The translations under genes were made by a program, and so were the position numbers. From Larix kaempferi (taxonomy: Eukaryota > Streptophyta > Pinopsida > Pinales > Pinaceae), in the NCBI GenBank assembly GCA_027924585.1, contig BSBM01000904.1, forward strand, positions 15,350,501-15,414,500: DNA of 64,000 nucleotides, written 5' to 3'. Below, piece after piece: positions 12,429 through 22,884 of the stretch; positions within the stretch are counted from its first letter, which is position 1, and each line of letters opens with the position of its first letter. The notes beneath the pieces are model-generated. The model saw only the letters and a program-made list of their open reading frames with translations. It ran no database searches and was not told the origin of the DNA.

Positions 12429-13770
12429 ATGAAGAATGATGTTTGGGATGTAGTCCCAAGACCTGAAGGGAAGTTTGTTATGACTTCCATATGGATCTAT
12501 CAAGATCAAGCATGCTGAAGATGGCAGCATAGAGAAATATAAAAGTGATGAAATAGAAGATACACCAGATGGATTTCAAGACAGCTTTCTTGAATGGTGT
12601 AGTTGAAGAAGAAGTGTATGTGGAGCAGCCACTTGGTTCTGAGACACATGATAGGGAGTCATATATGTGCAGAACTTGGGTATGATGCACCACTTTCTAG
12701 GTATGGAGGTGTGGCAGAGTGCAGATGGAATCTTCCTTGGACAAGGGAAGTATGCAGTAGAGATCCTGAAGAGGTTCGGGATGATGGATTGGGAGGCTAT
12801 GGCATCAAACCCGAAGCTTCTGTGTGATGCTTCATCTGAACCGGTTGATGTCACTATGTATCATCAGATGATTGGGTCCTTGATGTACCTGACGAACATG
12901 AGACTAGATATTTTCTTTGCGATGAACACATTGAGCCAGTTCCTGATGGATCCGAGGAGTGTTCACCTAGTTGCAGTAAAGCATGTTCTAAGGTACCTGA
13001 AGGGTACAGTGGATTATGGGCTCAAGTATGAGGGGAATCAAAAGTTTAACCTGCATGGTTATGTTGATTCAGATTGGGCTGGCAGTGCTGCAGATAGGAA
13101 GAGCACATCTGGGTGCTTCTTTAGTATGGGATCAGGTGTGATCTCTTGGTTTAGCAGGAAGCAGTCCTGCGTAGCACTCAGTACAGCTGAGGCAGAGTAT
13201 GTTGCAGCCTGTTCAGCTAATTGTGAGGCAGTATGGCTATGGAAGCTACTGTTTGAGTTATTTGATCTCCCATTGGATGCTACTGGTATCTTCTGTGATA
13301 ACCAAAGTTGTGTGAAGCTATTCGAGAACCCAGTGTTTCATGACAGGTCAAAACACATAGAGATCAAATATCACTATATCAGGGATATGGTGCAGAGAGG
13401 AGCTATGAAGCTCTTGTATGTTGTGACAGACGAGCAAATTGCAGATGTGCTGACGAAGCCACTAGCCAGGGTGAAGTTCGAGTACTTCAGAGAGAGGCTT
13501 GGCATTCTTCAGATCGAGGAAACTTCGAGGAAGAAGTGGTGGACACATTTGCTGAAGCCATTCCAAGCATGTTGGAAGGAGGATCCTTCACATGGCTATG
13601 GAAGTAAGCACTGGATGACGAGCATCAGGATGATGTTCTGGTTTCTGCTTGGATATGATCAGTTGGATCATTTTTATATATGTATGTATGCATCATGTTG
13701 GATGTTGGATATGATCAGTTGGATCATTTTTATGTATGTATGGATGCATCATGTTGGATGCTGGATATGA
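12429..13770 (+). pseudogene. Copia-1 reverse transcriptase/RNase H pseudogene
   Basis: The start (MKNDVWDVVPRPEGK) matches the copia-2 reverse transcriptase at 27662. Two deletions then remove the body of the enzyme: one after KYK near 12545 and one after DRESYMCRT near 12678, so the catalytic YVDD box is gone. From 12667 a long frame continues with LGMMHHFLGMEVWQ, then RNase H: GYVDSDWAGSAADRKSTSG, LSTAEAEYVAA, FCDNQSCVKL and ADVLTKPLA, which supply the conserved acidic residues. The frame reads past the normal end (near SRKK) into the tandem repeats and stops at 13770. The enzyme cannot function; the RNase H part is well preserved. Confidence 0.85.
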
Positions 13771-13870
13771 TCAGTTGGATCATTTATATGTATGTACACA
13801 TCATGCTGGATGCTGGATATGATCTATTGGATCATGTGTATGTATTTTGTATAAGCATCATGTTGGATGC
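13651..13870 (+). repeat. Copia 3' array A: about four 56-bp units with TGATCA palindromes
   Basis: Units start GGATATGATCAGTTGGATCA at 13651, 13707, 13763 and 13815, giving spacings of 56, 56 and 52 bp. Each holds overlapping GATC words and CATCATGTTGGATG. Related, more diverged ATCA-rich DNA continues to about 14155. The same array occurs in copia-2. Confidence 0.85.
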
Positions 13871-14189
13871 TTGGACCATGTATCTGTATATGTATCAAGT
13901 GGATACATTGTATGATCAGGTGGATCATGTATGGTGATATGTATCATGTATTTGTATTTGTATCAGGTGGATACACTGTATGATGAGGTGGATCATGTAT
14001 GATGATATGTATCAGGTACATACTTGGTATGCATTAGGTAGATGCATTGTATGATTAGGATGATCATGGATGACGAGCTTCAGGATGTTGCTCTAGATGA
14101 CATGCAGCAGGATGTTGCAGAGATGATGATCAGGATGATGTATGGTGAGTATCAGGTGGATACTCTGTGGCCGTGGAATAGGTTGTGCA

Positions 14190-14780
14190 GATAAGCATGT
14201 AATTTGTGCCCTGGGAGATTTCCAGATGGTCTTTCGAGGTTTTACCTATGGAATGTAATTCGTACCCTGGGACATCTACCAAATGCTCTTTCAAGGTTTT
14301 GCTTGGGAGGACATATAATTTGTACCCTGGGAGATCTACAGATAGTCTTTTGAGGTTTTCCCTATGGCATGTAATTTGTGCCCTAGGATATTTGGCAGAT
14401 GCTCTTTCGAGGTTTTGTCCTATGGCATGTAATTTGTGCCCTGGGAGATCCGATAGGTTGAGCCGTGTGCTCATAATCAGTCCTGGGATGCTCTTTCGAG
14501 GTTTTTCCATGACCACATATAATCTGTCCCTGGGAGATCCTATAGGTAGAGATGTGTGCTAGTAACAGCCTGCGATGCTCTTGCGAGGTTTTGTGGTGAC
14601 CACATATAATCTGTCCCTGGGAGATCCTATAGGTAGAGCTGTATGCTCGTAACAGCCTAGGATGCTCTTGCGAGGTTTTGTGGTGAGGTCACATATAATA
14701 TGGCCCTGGGAGATCCTATAGGTAGAGCCATGTGCTCGTAACAGCCTAGGATGCTCTTTCGAGGTTTTGTGACGCACGTA
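14190..14780 (+). repeat. Copia 3' arrays B and C: 64-bp then about 87-bp units
   Basis: The first part (about 14190-14460) repeats a unit of roughly 64 bp with TGTAATTTGTGCCCTGGGAG and CTTTCGAGGTTTT. The second part (about 14460-14780) repeats a unit of roughly 87 bp with CCCTGGGAGATCCTATAGGT and GATGCTCTTGCGAGGTTTT. The two units share the CCTGGGAG and GAGGTTTT words, so one seems derived from the other. ORFs across them are repeat artefacts. Confidence 0.85.
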
Positions 14781-15021
14781 ATAAGTCCTGAGGGTTCCAC
14801 AGTATGGCCAGTGATGACGAAGACCTGTAGGTGGTGGGCCTACATCCAGTATGAAAAAGGACTGGCTCTGTAGAACTTCCTATGACGAGTAGATTCAGAG
14901 ATTGATTGAGATAGTTGCAGCAGTGACGATGATGATGTCTCGATGATGATTATCCAGTGATGATGATCCAGAGAAGAAGACTTGTGCTAGAAGACCTATG
15001 TTGAGAAATACCTTCCTAGTT

Positions 15022-15030
15022 AAGAGGGAG
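15022..15030 (+). promoter_or_regulatory. Copia-1 polypurine tract
   Basis: AAGAGGGAG directly precedes the TGTTGATT start of the 3' LTR. The same tract in copia-2 is at 24723-24731 on the minus strand. The stretch between the repeats and this tract (14781-15021) shows no gene. Confidence 0.7.
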
Positions 15031-15635
15031 TGTTGATTTATATGTAACTTCGGAATGTATTTCACATATATGTATATTGTATTCCTATAGAGATGTTATT
15101 ATTCCTCTATACGGAAGTGTCGTCATTTATATTGTAAATGTCGTAACTTATACTTGATGGGTTATTAGACCACCTTGTTGGGGTCGGCCCTGTATAAGTC
15201 ATTTGGATCACAGAGTTATTATACCACCCTATTGGGGGTCAGCCCAGTCAGCATTATGTTATGTGGTTAAGTTCAAGCCTACATGATTTATGTAAAAGGC
15301 AAGTCAAGTCAAGTATAAATAGAGTGCGGGAGGCACTCTATTTGATCACTCACTTCTCACTCATGCACTCAAGGAGGAGTGGCGCACTTATGGAGGAGGA
15401 GGATCTGCTACTAGGATATGTCTATCTCTTATGTTTGGGTTGTATCATTGCTCTATCTATCTCTGAGGAAGTTATTGGGGTTTTTCACCTTTATGGTTTT
15501 CCCCAAGTAAATCTTTGTGTCTCTTGTGTGCTTGCATTATTGTCTTCATGATTGATACGCTGTAGATATGTTGTACATGTTGTTCTCTCAGTTAAGATCC
15601 TAGATCAGATTGAAGTAAATTCTGAAAATTTAACA
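15031..15635 (+). repeat. Copia-1 3' LTR (605 bp)
   Basis: Starts TGTTGATTTATATG and ends AAAATTTAACA. It has the same length as the 5' LTR and few differences by eye. A TATA box is at 15314-15321. It is followed by CTATA, matching four of five bases of the 5' flank CTATC. Confidence 0.9.
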
Positions 15636-16562
15636 CTATAACCACCATAACATAATTATCCAACAAATGTGAGTGGTGCACTCTTCCTTGACTTTATAGG
15701 TTGAATAACTTCTTGTGCAAGTCACCTAGCCTAAGGCGCCTTCATGGGTAATATTATAACTTACTACTTTCTGGAGCTTTTCTTTTTTCTTTCTGCTTTA
15801 CCTGCTTTATCCTAATTTACTACTTTTATCCTGCTTTCTTGCTTTTAATGCTTTATTCTAATTTTCCATTTATTTTCTGCTTTAAGCCTGTTTTTCTTGA
15901 TTTTATTGCTTTAGTCTGCTTTTCTGCTTCTTGCCAGCTTTTCCTTGCTTTCTCTAGTTTCCTTCTTTTCCATTGCTTTCTATATTTTACTGCTTTATTC
16001 TAACTTCCTTCTTTGGTAAGCTTCTTATGGAAAAATCCTTATCTCCTATGCTCCCTCTTGGCCACCTAATCACTAACACTTATCCAAACATTAATTTATT
16101 AATGAAAATAAAATAACTATGTGTCATCACAAACATTAGAAATATTAAATTTCCTAGCTACTAATGCCATGTTCAAAATTAATCACAACAATTAATGTTT
16201 TCTTCTTCTAAACCCATAGGGACTAGATGGGCTAGGTACTTGGACCAACATTTGATGAGCATCATGAGCAATTAACTATTAGACAATTATTACTTGCTCA
16301 AAATCCTCCACTTATCTTCTTTATGTTTAATGGACCTTTTCACACCTTGGATAAGATCCCTATGATGCCATTTCGTCCTCCCAAACCTTGCTTAGGATTC
16401 CTTAGTTGACTTAGATTAATTTTCCTTTAATAATTTATTTCCATGTGGTGCTAGGAAAACTTAGGAAAAGCCTTAATTCCCAAATTATTGATGATTTTCG
16501 CTAGGTCCCATGGTAATCTAATGGGCTAGTGACTTGAATAAGGTGCTAATGGGATGGGGACA

Positions 16563-16580
16563 TGGTAGTCCTCCCCTCCC
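16563..16580 (-). promoter_or_regulatory. Putative polypurine tract of R1
   Basis: On the minus strand GGGAGGGGAGGACTACCA lies immediately before the TGTCCCC start of the R1 3' LTR. Position and composition fit a plus-strand primer for reverse transcription. It helps fix the right border of the LTR. Confidence 0.5.
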
Positions 16581-18483
16581 AATATTTCTTGTCCCCAAGC
16601 AAATTAAGTCCATGTTGCGGCAAAAATGCCATTGCAAAACTTGTACTCCTGCAAAATTTGCCTCTCTACTAAGTAAATCTCCTCCTTGGGACAAAATTAA
16701 ACCAATGATGAATCATAGTGGAATGCCTCCCCATATTTTCATTCGGTCTAATGGACATGCATGATACTCTCCTCCATGTATCAATTCATCCTCCTTGATA
16801 TCTCCCCATGGAAAGCGCTCTCCTCTTCTCTTACAAGTCTCCAAGGAGTCATGATGACCCTCTAAGGGTGAGACAAGGGAAGCCTCCCCAAATATCCTCT
16901 TCAAGGATGATATATGCATCAATAGAATTCAGCCTATGTGTGTGAAGACCTCCTTGAGATCCATGAGTTTATATCCATGTACCAATCCCTCTAACAACAC
17001 ATGTGTAACTTCCTCCACCTTTCTCACAATCCTATGTGGATCACGGGATGACAGAATATTCCTTGTGATAGGTACAAAATGGATTCGGCCTATGTGAACA
17101 AGAACCTCCTTGAAAAATATAAACTGATCTTCATGCTTCCACCCTCCTTCATGGTACTTCTCCTTAAAAACATGGGCTTGGACATTACCCCCTTCTTCTT
17201 GTTTTGTGTTATGGAAATCTCCCTTCACCAAGAAGTGCATCCAACCTTTGTGATCAGATTTGACCACCCATCTGAAACCGATTTGAACCATGCCATGGCA
17301 TGCATGATGGTTGTCATGAGGTCATGCTTCTCATATTCCTACAACCTTCTTCTTTCAAAAGCATGGGAGTGCCCAATCTTCATCAAATTTGCTTCTATGC
17401 CTTCTTTTGTGACACCCCATTGTAGGCCAAATGGGTGAGTGGAACTTGGTAGTGCAAGTATGAGGCAACCATCCCTCACTTCCATCATCTCTTGAATTAT
17501 CATTTTGGTCTCTCCTAACCAGAAAGAAAATTCTTCCTTAATGCTTACTTGTGAGAAGCTAAAGTAGCCTCTCATGTTGCTTCTTGAACTTGGTCCACCA
17601 TGAGTATCCAAAATCATCCCATCATTCAATTTGGTACTAAATTGCACATCCATATGATTAAGATTAATGATATCAATTTCTCCCCTCTCATACTTGGATC
17701 CATTCTCATGGAAAGATATATTTTCGCTAAGGGTTAGCACAATATCCAAGCATTCTTCCCAAACCTTGCTGCAAACAAACATATCATTAGAAAATTTGGA
17801 AACATACTTACAAATTTGTTCATCGACCATGGTGTACATGCAAGGATGAAATGTAATAGGTGTATGATTCAAGCCAAGGAGCATGAATAGAAACTCAACG
17901 TTCCCACAATGGTACTTGAAGAATAGCCTCCACGTGTCTTCTTCCTTCCTACTAATTTGATGAGGAAAGTCTTACTTGGGGAAAAACTTTGCTACCTGAA
18001 ACTCCTCCATCATTGCAACAATTCTTGTAGTGGGGTATTCAGCCTCCTTGTTCTCCTTATTAAGTAATTTGTTCCTTATGCACTCGCACTCTATTATGAT
18101 CTTCATCTTCACTAGGCCCATAAGAAATGCAAGAGGACTTGGTTCGATGTGTCCCAAGTCAAAGGAACTCTTGATGTCCCTTTCCCTTCCCTCCTTGAAC
18201 CTTTTCAAATGATTGTAATGAAAGATATTGATGGATAGTACATCCATCCTCAATTCGGCCTTATGCTTCTTCACCTTGTTAGGTGGTCTACCTAGTGGGA
18301 TACCTTCCAATCCATTCTCATGCATTCGTAGAAAACCTCCAATGTCTCCAAAATGATAAGACATGTTCATGGATGTGCCTTGAATGGTCATGAGGCACTT
18401 TGTAGTCCTCTTGATGTACTTAGACCTCATTAAATATCTCAAGTTAGAAACTTGGTAGTGCAAAATAGGATCTCCAATGGATA

Positions 18484-18867
18484 TGTTAGGAACACATGTC
18501 AACCCTTCTCTTTACTTTGTTAGTATATTGTTGTTGGACGCATATGATTTGTAATTCGTCCCGTAGTATTTGTTGATCCATAGTTTGTATTATCCCATGG
18601 TATTGACCCATAGTATTGGACGCATATGCTTTGTAAGTCATCCCATAGTATCATATGTCCCATGGTATTGACCCATAGTATTGAGCATAGACTTAGTATA
18701 TAAGTGTGTGTTGAGGCCAATGAAGGTACCGTGAAGTTATTTGTATTGAGCTTGCTCAAAGGAGGTTGCCCCCTCGAAGTGGCCTACGATCAATAAAGTG
18801 ATTATGAGTTTTTTTATTTATGTTATCTTGTGTATTCTCATTAATTAATTGTTGCAGGTTCTTCACA
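18484..18867 (+). repeat. Gypsy-A 5' LTR (384 bp)
   Basis: Starts TGTTAGGAACACATGTC and ends GGTTCTTCACA. It contains repeated CATATG...TTTGTAA and CCCATGGTATTGACCCATAG words, and a TATA-like AGTATATAAG near 18700. The primer site follows after two bases. Confidence 0.9.
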
Positions 18868-18869
18868 TC

Positions 18870-18881
18870 TGGTATCAGAGC
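18870..18881 (+). promoter_or_regulatory. Gypsy-A primer binding site
   Basis: TGGTATCAGAGC, two bases after the LTR. Gypsy-B has the same two-base gap, which supports the border. Confidence 0.85.
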
Positions 18882-19988
18882 ACTTTCTTGGGCTCGTTGG
18901 GTGGAATTTCTGCCAAAAAAAAAATTCGCATCTGTTGCAAGTTTGGATCTGGGAATAATCCCTATCCGCTTAACTGTGGGAAGTACTTGGGCATAAGCCC
19001 TAAAATTCATTATGAGGAGTACCACAGGATCCCCGAAGTAGATGTCCCATTGAGAAGACCTGCCAGCGAAAAAGGCAACGACCCCTACCTAATTGACTAG
19101 TTCCCACCCGTGAGGTAAACCAAGAGCTGTCATTTGTGGCAAAGCGGTTATCAGTTTTACCTGAGCCATGGAGTGAGGGGTACTGCCCCAATACGCAAGC
19201 CGTCAAACAGCATTGTTGGCTGAGTGAAACCCCTGAACTGTTAGGAAGCCGAGCATACTTGGGGTCCATATCTATTTTCAGCTGAACTGTTGCCGATCAC
19301 TTCCACGTCGTTTTAGATCCATTCTGAAAGCCATTCCAAATCCAACCATTTCAAATCTATTCTGAAAGTCGTTTCATATCCATCTGTTGCCGATCCCTTC
19401 CGCATCGTTTTAGATCCAATTGTTCTGATCCCTTTCGCGTCGTTGCAGATCCATTTCTGAAAAAAAATTAAAAAAAATAAATAAATTTAAAAAAAATAAT
19501 AACAAAATGTTGTTTCGCCATATCTCCCTTGTTTTAACTCCGTTTCCCTTTAAACTTCCCGGACACCCCTGCAATCCCATTCTGCATATTTCATTCCTGA
19601 GGACCCTATCCCAAATTCTACTTCCCAAAGCCAGAAATCTCACATTTGTCTATTTTTAGGGTTTTCCATACTTCTTCAATTTCCATCCACTCGCCTCCAA
19701 ATTTTGCCACCGTGTTCATTCCTTATTTATGCTTCTTTGTCCCTCTCTAACAAATTTTTCCATTCTTTCACCCCGCTTCTGAAATGCTCATTTTCTGCTT
19801 CCCTGTCCATTTGAAAGTGTCCAAAACCTAATCAAACCCCAATTACCCATCATAGTTTTTACCAAATCCAAACTTCCCTTTATCAAATAAGTTTTTGTTT
19901 TTGTTTTTCTACCCATCCCCCCCCCCCCCCAAAAAAAAAAAAAAAAAAACTCCTGGTTATGGTTGTCACCCATGCAGGAGAAAAAACC
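18882..19988 (+). other. Gypsy-A untranslated leader
   Basis: About 1.1 kb without a gene, with counterpart sequence in gypsy-B (about 52210-53150). It includes repeated TTTTAGATCCA and CTGAAAGCCATTCCA-like words near 19300-19450 and a C-run followed by an A-run (about 19917-19950). Small ORFs here differ between the two copies and are not counted as genes. Confidence 0.7.
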
Positions 19989-22471
19989 ATGGAGGAAGCA
20001 CTTGCAGCCATCCAAACCAAACTCCAGGATCTGGATGAAAAATTTCTCAGCCTCCATCTTGCGCATTCAGCCATGAACAACAAATGACAGTCTGAGTCTT
20101 CACCAGACAACGGATTCTCTTCTTCTAATAATTTCCGTGGTTCGAACCTTGATTTTCCTCGCTTCAATGGTACCGATCTGACTGGATGGATCTATCATGC
20201 AAAACAGTATTTCAGTCTACATAATACTTTTGATGTCAACAAAGTTCCACTTGCATCATTTCATTTGGAACAGGAAGCTCTTCAATGGTACCGTTGGTAC
20301 ATCAAGGCTCATGAAGAGCCAAAATGGCCATATTTTTGCCAACTCCTTTTGCAACGATTTGGTCTAGTGCTTTTGATGACTTCACAGGAGCCCTCACTAA
20401 ACTTTTCCAAATTGGCACTGTGAGAGAGTATCAGACAAAATTTGAGAAACTAGCCATTCACACAGAAGGATTATCTGATGAATTCTACAGGATTTGTTTT
20501 ATCAGTGGTCTTAAGGATGAAATCTGCTCAGAGGTTAAAATGTTATGTCCCAACACAATGATGGAATACCTGGGGTTGGCTAAGTTGGCAGAAGACAATA
20601 TTGCATCCCAACAGTGCTCTAAACCCACTTTTGTTCCCTTTCGAAATATGGGTTCTCAACGACCTCCCATCCCGCCAGCTCCTCGACCAACTCCAATCAA
20701 GCATTTGTCTGAAACAGAGATGCAGGCATGCAAAGAAAAATGGATTTGTTATAATTGTGATGAGAAATTCACTCGGGGACATAAATGTGTTCAGCAAAAT
20801 CTCTATCTCTTGGATATGGATTCTCCACCTACCTCTAAAATTGGTGAAGAAGCTCCAAATACAATGGATGATCAGGTCGACATTCAGGAGCCGCCTATTG
20901 ACCCCCCATCTCAGGATGACCAACTAGAGATATCTCTCCATGCTTTATCCAGCGTCACCACCCCCCAAACAATGTGGGTCAAGGATTACTTCAAGAAGCT
21001 TCCTCTTACAATACTCATTGATTCTAGTAGCACTCATAACTTCATTGACCCTTGGATCGCCAAACAGGCTGATTGTTTTGTCCATCCTTGCTCCAACTTT
21101 TATGTCATGGTTTCCAATGGGGGCACCTTACCTTGCAATGGGAAGTGTCACAATGTGCATATCTCTCTGGAAGATTATAACCTGCACTCTTACATGTTTT
21201 CCTTGTCCCTAGGAAAATGTGATGTGGTTTTGGGCATTCAACGGTTATGCACACTTGGCCCCATCTTCTAGGATTTTGCTGAACTTTGGATGCAGTTTTC
21301 AGTCAATGGGAAATAACACAAATTTACAGGATTACAACAAGGGTCTCTCCGCATCATCAGTTCACATCGCCTGGAAAAGATCCTTAAGAAGAATTCACAT
21401 GGTGTCATCGCTCAACTCCATTCCATTCAAATGCACCCATCAACGGTCTCCACTACTTCCTTAGATAGATATGCAGGTGTCTTTGCTGAACTAGTGGGCT
21501 TGTCGCCTTCAAGAGACCTTTTCGGTAAGAATTTAGCTGCATCTACATCTCAACAGGAAATCCTGGCTATTTTACATGTATTAGAGAAGTGGCAACCATA
21601 CCTATTAGGGAATTATTTATGCATCAATAATGATCTCCAGAGTCTGGAAAATTTCTTGGAACAACAGGTCTCCTCCCCAGAACACCTGAAATGGGTTATC
21701 CAACTGATGGGTTCTGCCTATGCTATCACTTACAAGGAGGGTAAGGACAATATGGTGGCAGATGCTCCTTCTTGCACATTTGATGACCCAATTTCTCTTA
21801 CAGCTATTTCTTTGCTTGTTCCAAATTGGTTGCAATTTGTTCAACAAAGTTATCTCTTCTATGAACTCCATGCTTCTTCATCGGCAGGGTGCTCTAGGTT
21901 CCTCAAAAAGTATGACCAAGAACAATGTAACTTCTTTTGGCCAGGACTAAAAATGACAATTCAAAAGATGGTGGTTGACTATGATACTTTCCAGGTCAAC
22001 AAGGGTGAAACGACACTCCTTTCTGGACTGCTCGAACCCTTTCCCATCCCTACACAAATTTGGACAACTATTTCTATGGATTTCCTAGAAGCGCTCCAGT
22101 GATACAATACCACATCTAAAAGGACACCATATGAAGCAGTCTATGGACATGCACCACTAGTTCTTCTTCCATACACCCTCAACAGCTCCCCAGTTCAGGA
22201 AATTGACTCAGTTCTTCGAAACCGTGATCAGATTCTTCTCATTCTGCAGGACAATCTTCACATGGCAAGAATTCAACTGAAACAACAAGCCGATCAACAC
22301 CGTTCTGAGCACACTTTTCATGCAGCTTATATGGTTCTTCTTCATCTACATCCTTCCAAGCAATCCTCCGTGAAACTCAAAAGGCGTCAGTGGCCCGAAA
22401 TGCAACCCGAGGATGCTACAGGGGAACCACTCCTTCGGATTCTACATCAATTTCCACATCTAAAGCTTTGA
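19989..22471 (+). pseudogene. Gypsy-A gag-pol pseudogene
   Basis: The start codon at 19989 is supported by the matching start in gypsy-B (MEDELVALKTKIQDLDEKF). A TGA interrupts codon 33 (20085-20087) and a frameshift near 20340 moves to the frame 20324-21271. That frame holds the gag core (GTVREYQTKFEKLAIHTEG), a zinc knuckle (CYNCDEKFTRGHKC) and a protease with ILIDSSSTHNFID. The reverse transcriptase is missing: after SPSRD near 21510 the sequence jumps to RNase H (QQEILAILHVLEKWQPYLLG). Integrase is cut after SMDFLEALQ (22100) and resumes at TPYEAVYG. The end (QWPEMQPEDATGEPLLRIL) is the tail of a chromodomain, so this is a chromovirus-like family. Confidence 0.85.
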
Positions 22472-22487
22472 GGACAAAGTTTTTTCT

Positions 22488-22500
22488 AAGGGAGAGGGGA
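22488..22500 (+). promoter_or_regulatory. Gypsy-A polypurine tract
   Basis: AAGGGAGAGGGGA immediately precedes the 3' LTR. In gypsy-B the equivalent tract is at 34881-34895 on the minus strand. Confidence 0.75.
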
Positions 22501-22884
22501 TGTTAGGAACCCATGTCAACCCTTCTCTTTACTTTGTTAGTACATTTTTGTTGAACGCATATGCTTTGTAAGTCGTCCTGTAGTATTTGTTGATCCATAG
22601 TTTGTATTAGCCCATGGTATTGACCCATAGTATTGGACGCATATGCTTTGTAAGTTGTCCCCTAGTATGATATGTCCCATGGTATTGACCCATAGTATTG
22701 GGCATAGACTTAGTATATAAGTGTGTGTTGAGGGCAATGAAGGTACTGTGAAGTTATTTGTATTGAGATTGCTCAAAGGAGGTTGCCCCCTCAAAGTGGC
22801 CTGCAATCAATAAAGCGATTATGAGTTCTATTATTTCTGCTATCTTGTGTATTCTCATTAATTAATTGTTGTAGGTTCTTCATA
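22501..22884 (+). repeat. Gypsy-A 3' LTR (384 bp)
   Basis: Starts TGTTAGGAACCCATGTC and ends GGTTCTTCATA, where CA has changed to TA. It is the same length as the 5' LTR and is followed by the target duplication GGATA. Confidence 0.9.

Larger units (their letters stand above)
8713..15635 (+). mobile_element. Copia-1: internally deleted Ty1/copia element
   Basis: Two 605-bp LTRs (8713-9317, 15031-15635), nearly identical by eye, flank an internal region with a primer site, a gag trace, a broken reverse transcriptase/RNase H and long tandem-repeat arrays. Flanking 5-mers are CTATC (8708-8712) and CTATA (15636-15640). The unoccupied paralogous site at 32196-32200 reads CTATC. The element is the same family as copia-2 but has lost most of gag, the protease, the integrase and the central reverse transcriptase. 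Confidence 0.9.
7777..16562 (-). repeat. R1 3' LTR, about 1,858 bp, split by copia-1
   Basis: The LTR consists of 7777-8712 and 15641-16562. The left part aligns with 31410-32200 from base 7921 (CAACACACCTGGGAATATTT against CAACACGCTTAGGAATATTT), and the right part aligns with 32201-33130. It contains a pyrimidine-rich stretch with many CTGCTTT words (about 15775-16020). The outer end at 7777 begins TA rather than TG on the plus strand, which would fit a G-to-A change at the terminal CA of the LTR. Confidence 0.65.
18484..22884 (+). mobile_element. Gypsy-A: internally deleted chromodomain-type Ty3/gypsy element
   Basis: Two 384-bp LTRs (18484-18867, 22501-22884) are flanked by a perfect GGATA duplication (18479-18483, 22885-22889). 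The internal region carries a primer site, a leader, gag, protease, an RNase H remnant, parts of integrase and the end of a chromodomain, but the reverse transcriptase core and integrase core are deleted. The same family is present as gypsy-B. It sits inside the R1 internal ORF. Confidence 0.92.

Noticed and set aside
12576-12854. Minus-strand ORF opposite the copia-1 RNase H
   Set aside because: It is a shadow of the real coding strand, whose motifs are clear.
13680-13937. Repetitive ORFs such as DMISWIIFMYV, also at 25744-26183 on the minus strand
   Set aside because: They are frames through tandem array A of the copia family. The apparent hydrophobic repeats are a by-product of GATC/TATG-rich units.
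14190-14780. Regular repeat array resembling a CRISPR layout
   Set aside because: Units are directly adjacent, diverge gradually, have no unique spacers and lie within a plant retroelement.
16534-16764. Plus-strand ORFs over 16.5-18.5 kb as a host gene
   Set aside because: The minus strand carries the longer, frame-continuous ORF across the gypsy-A insertion; the plus-strand frames are short and do not join.
19917-19950. Poly-C/poly-A run as a possible G-quadruplex or origin signal
   Set aside because: It is a simple homopolymer junction in the gypsy-A leader; gypsy-B lacks the C-run at the same place, so it is probably slippage.
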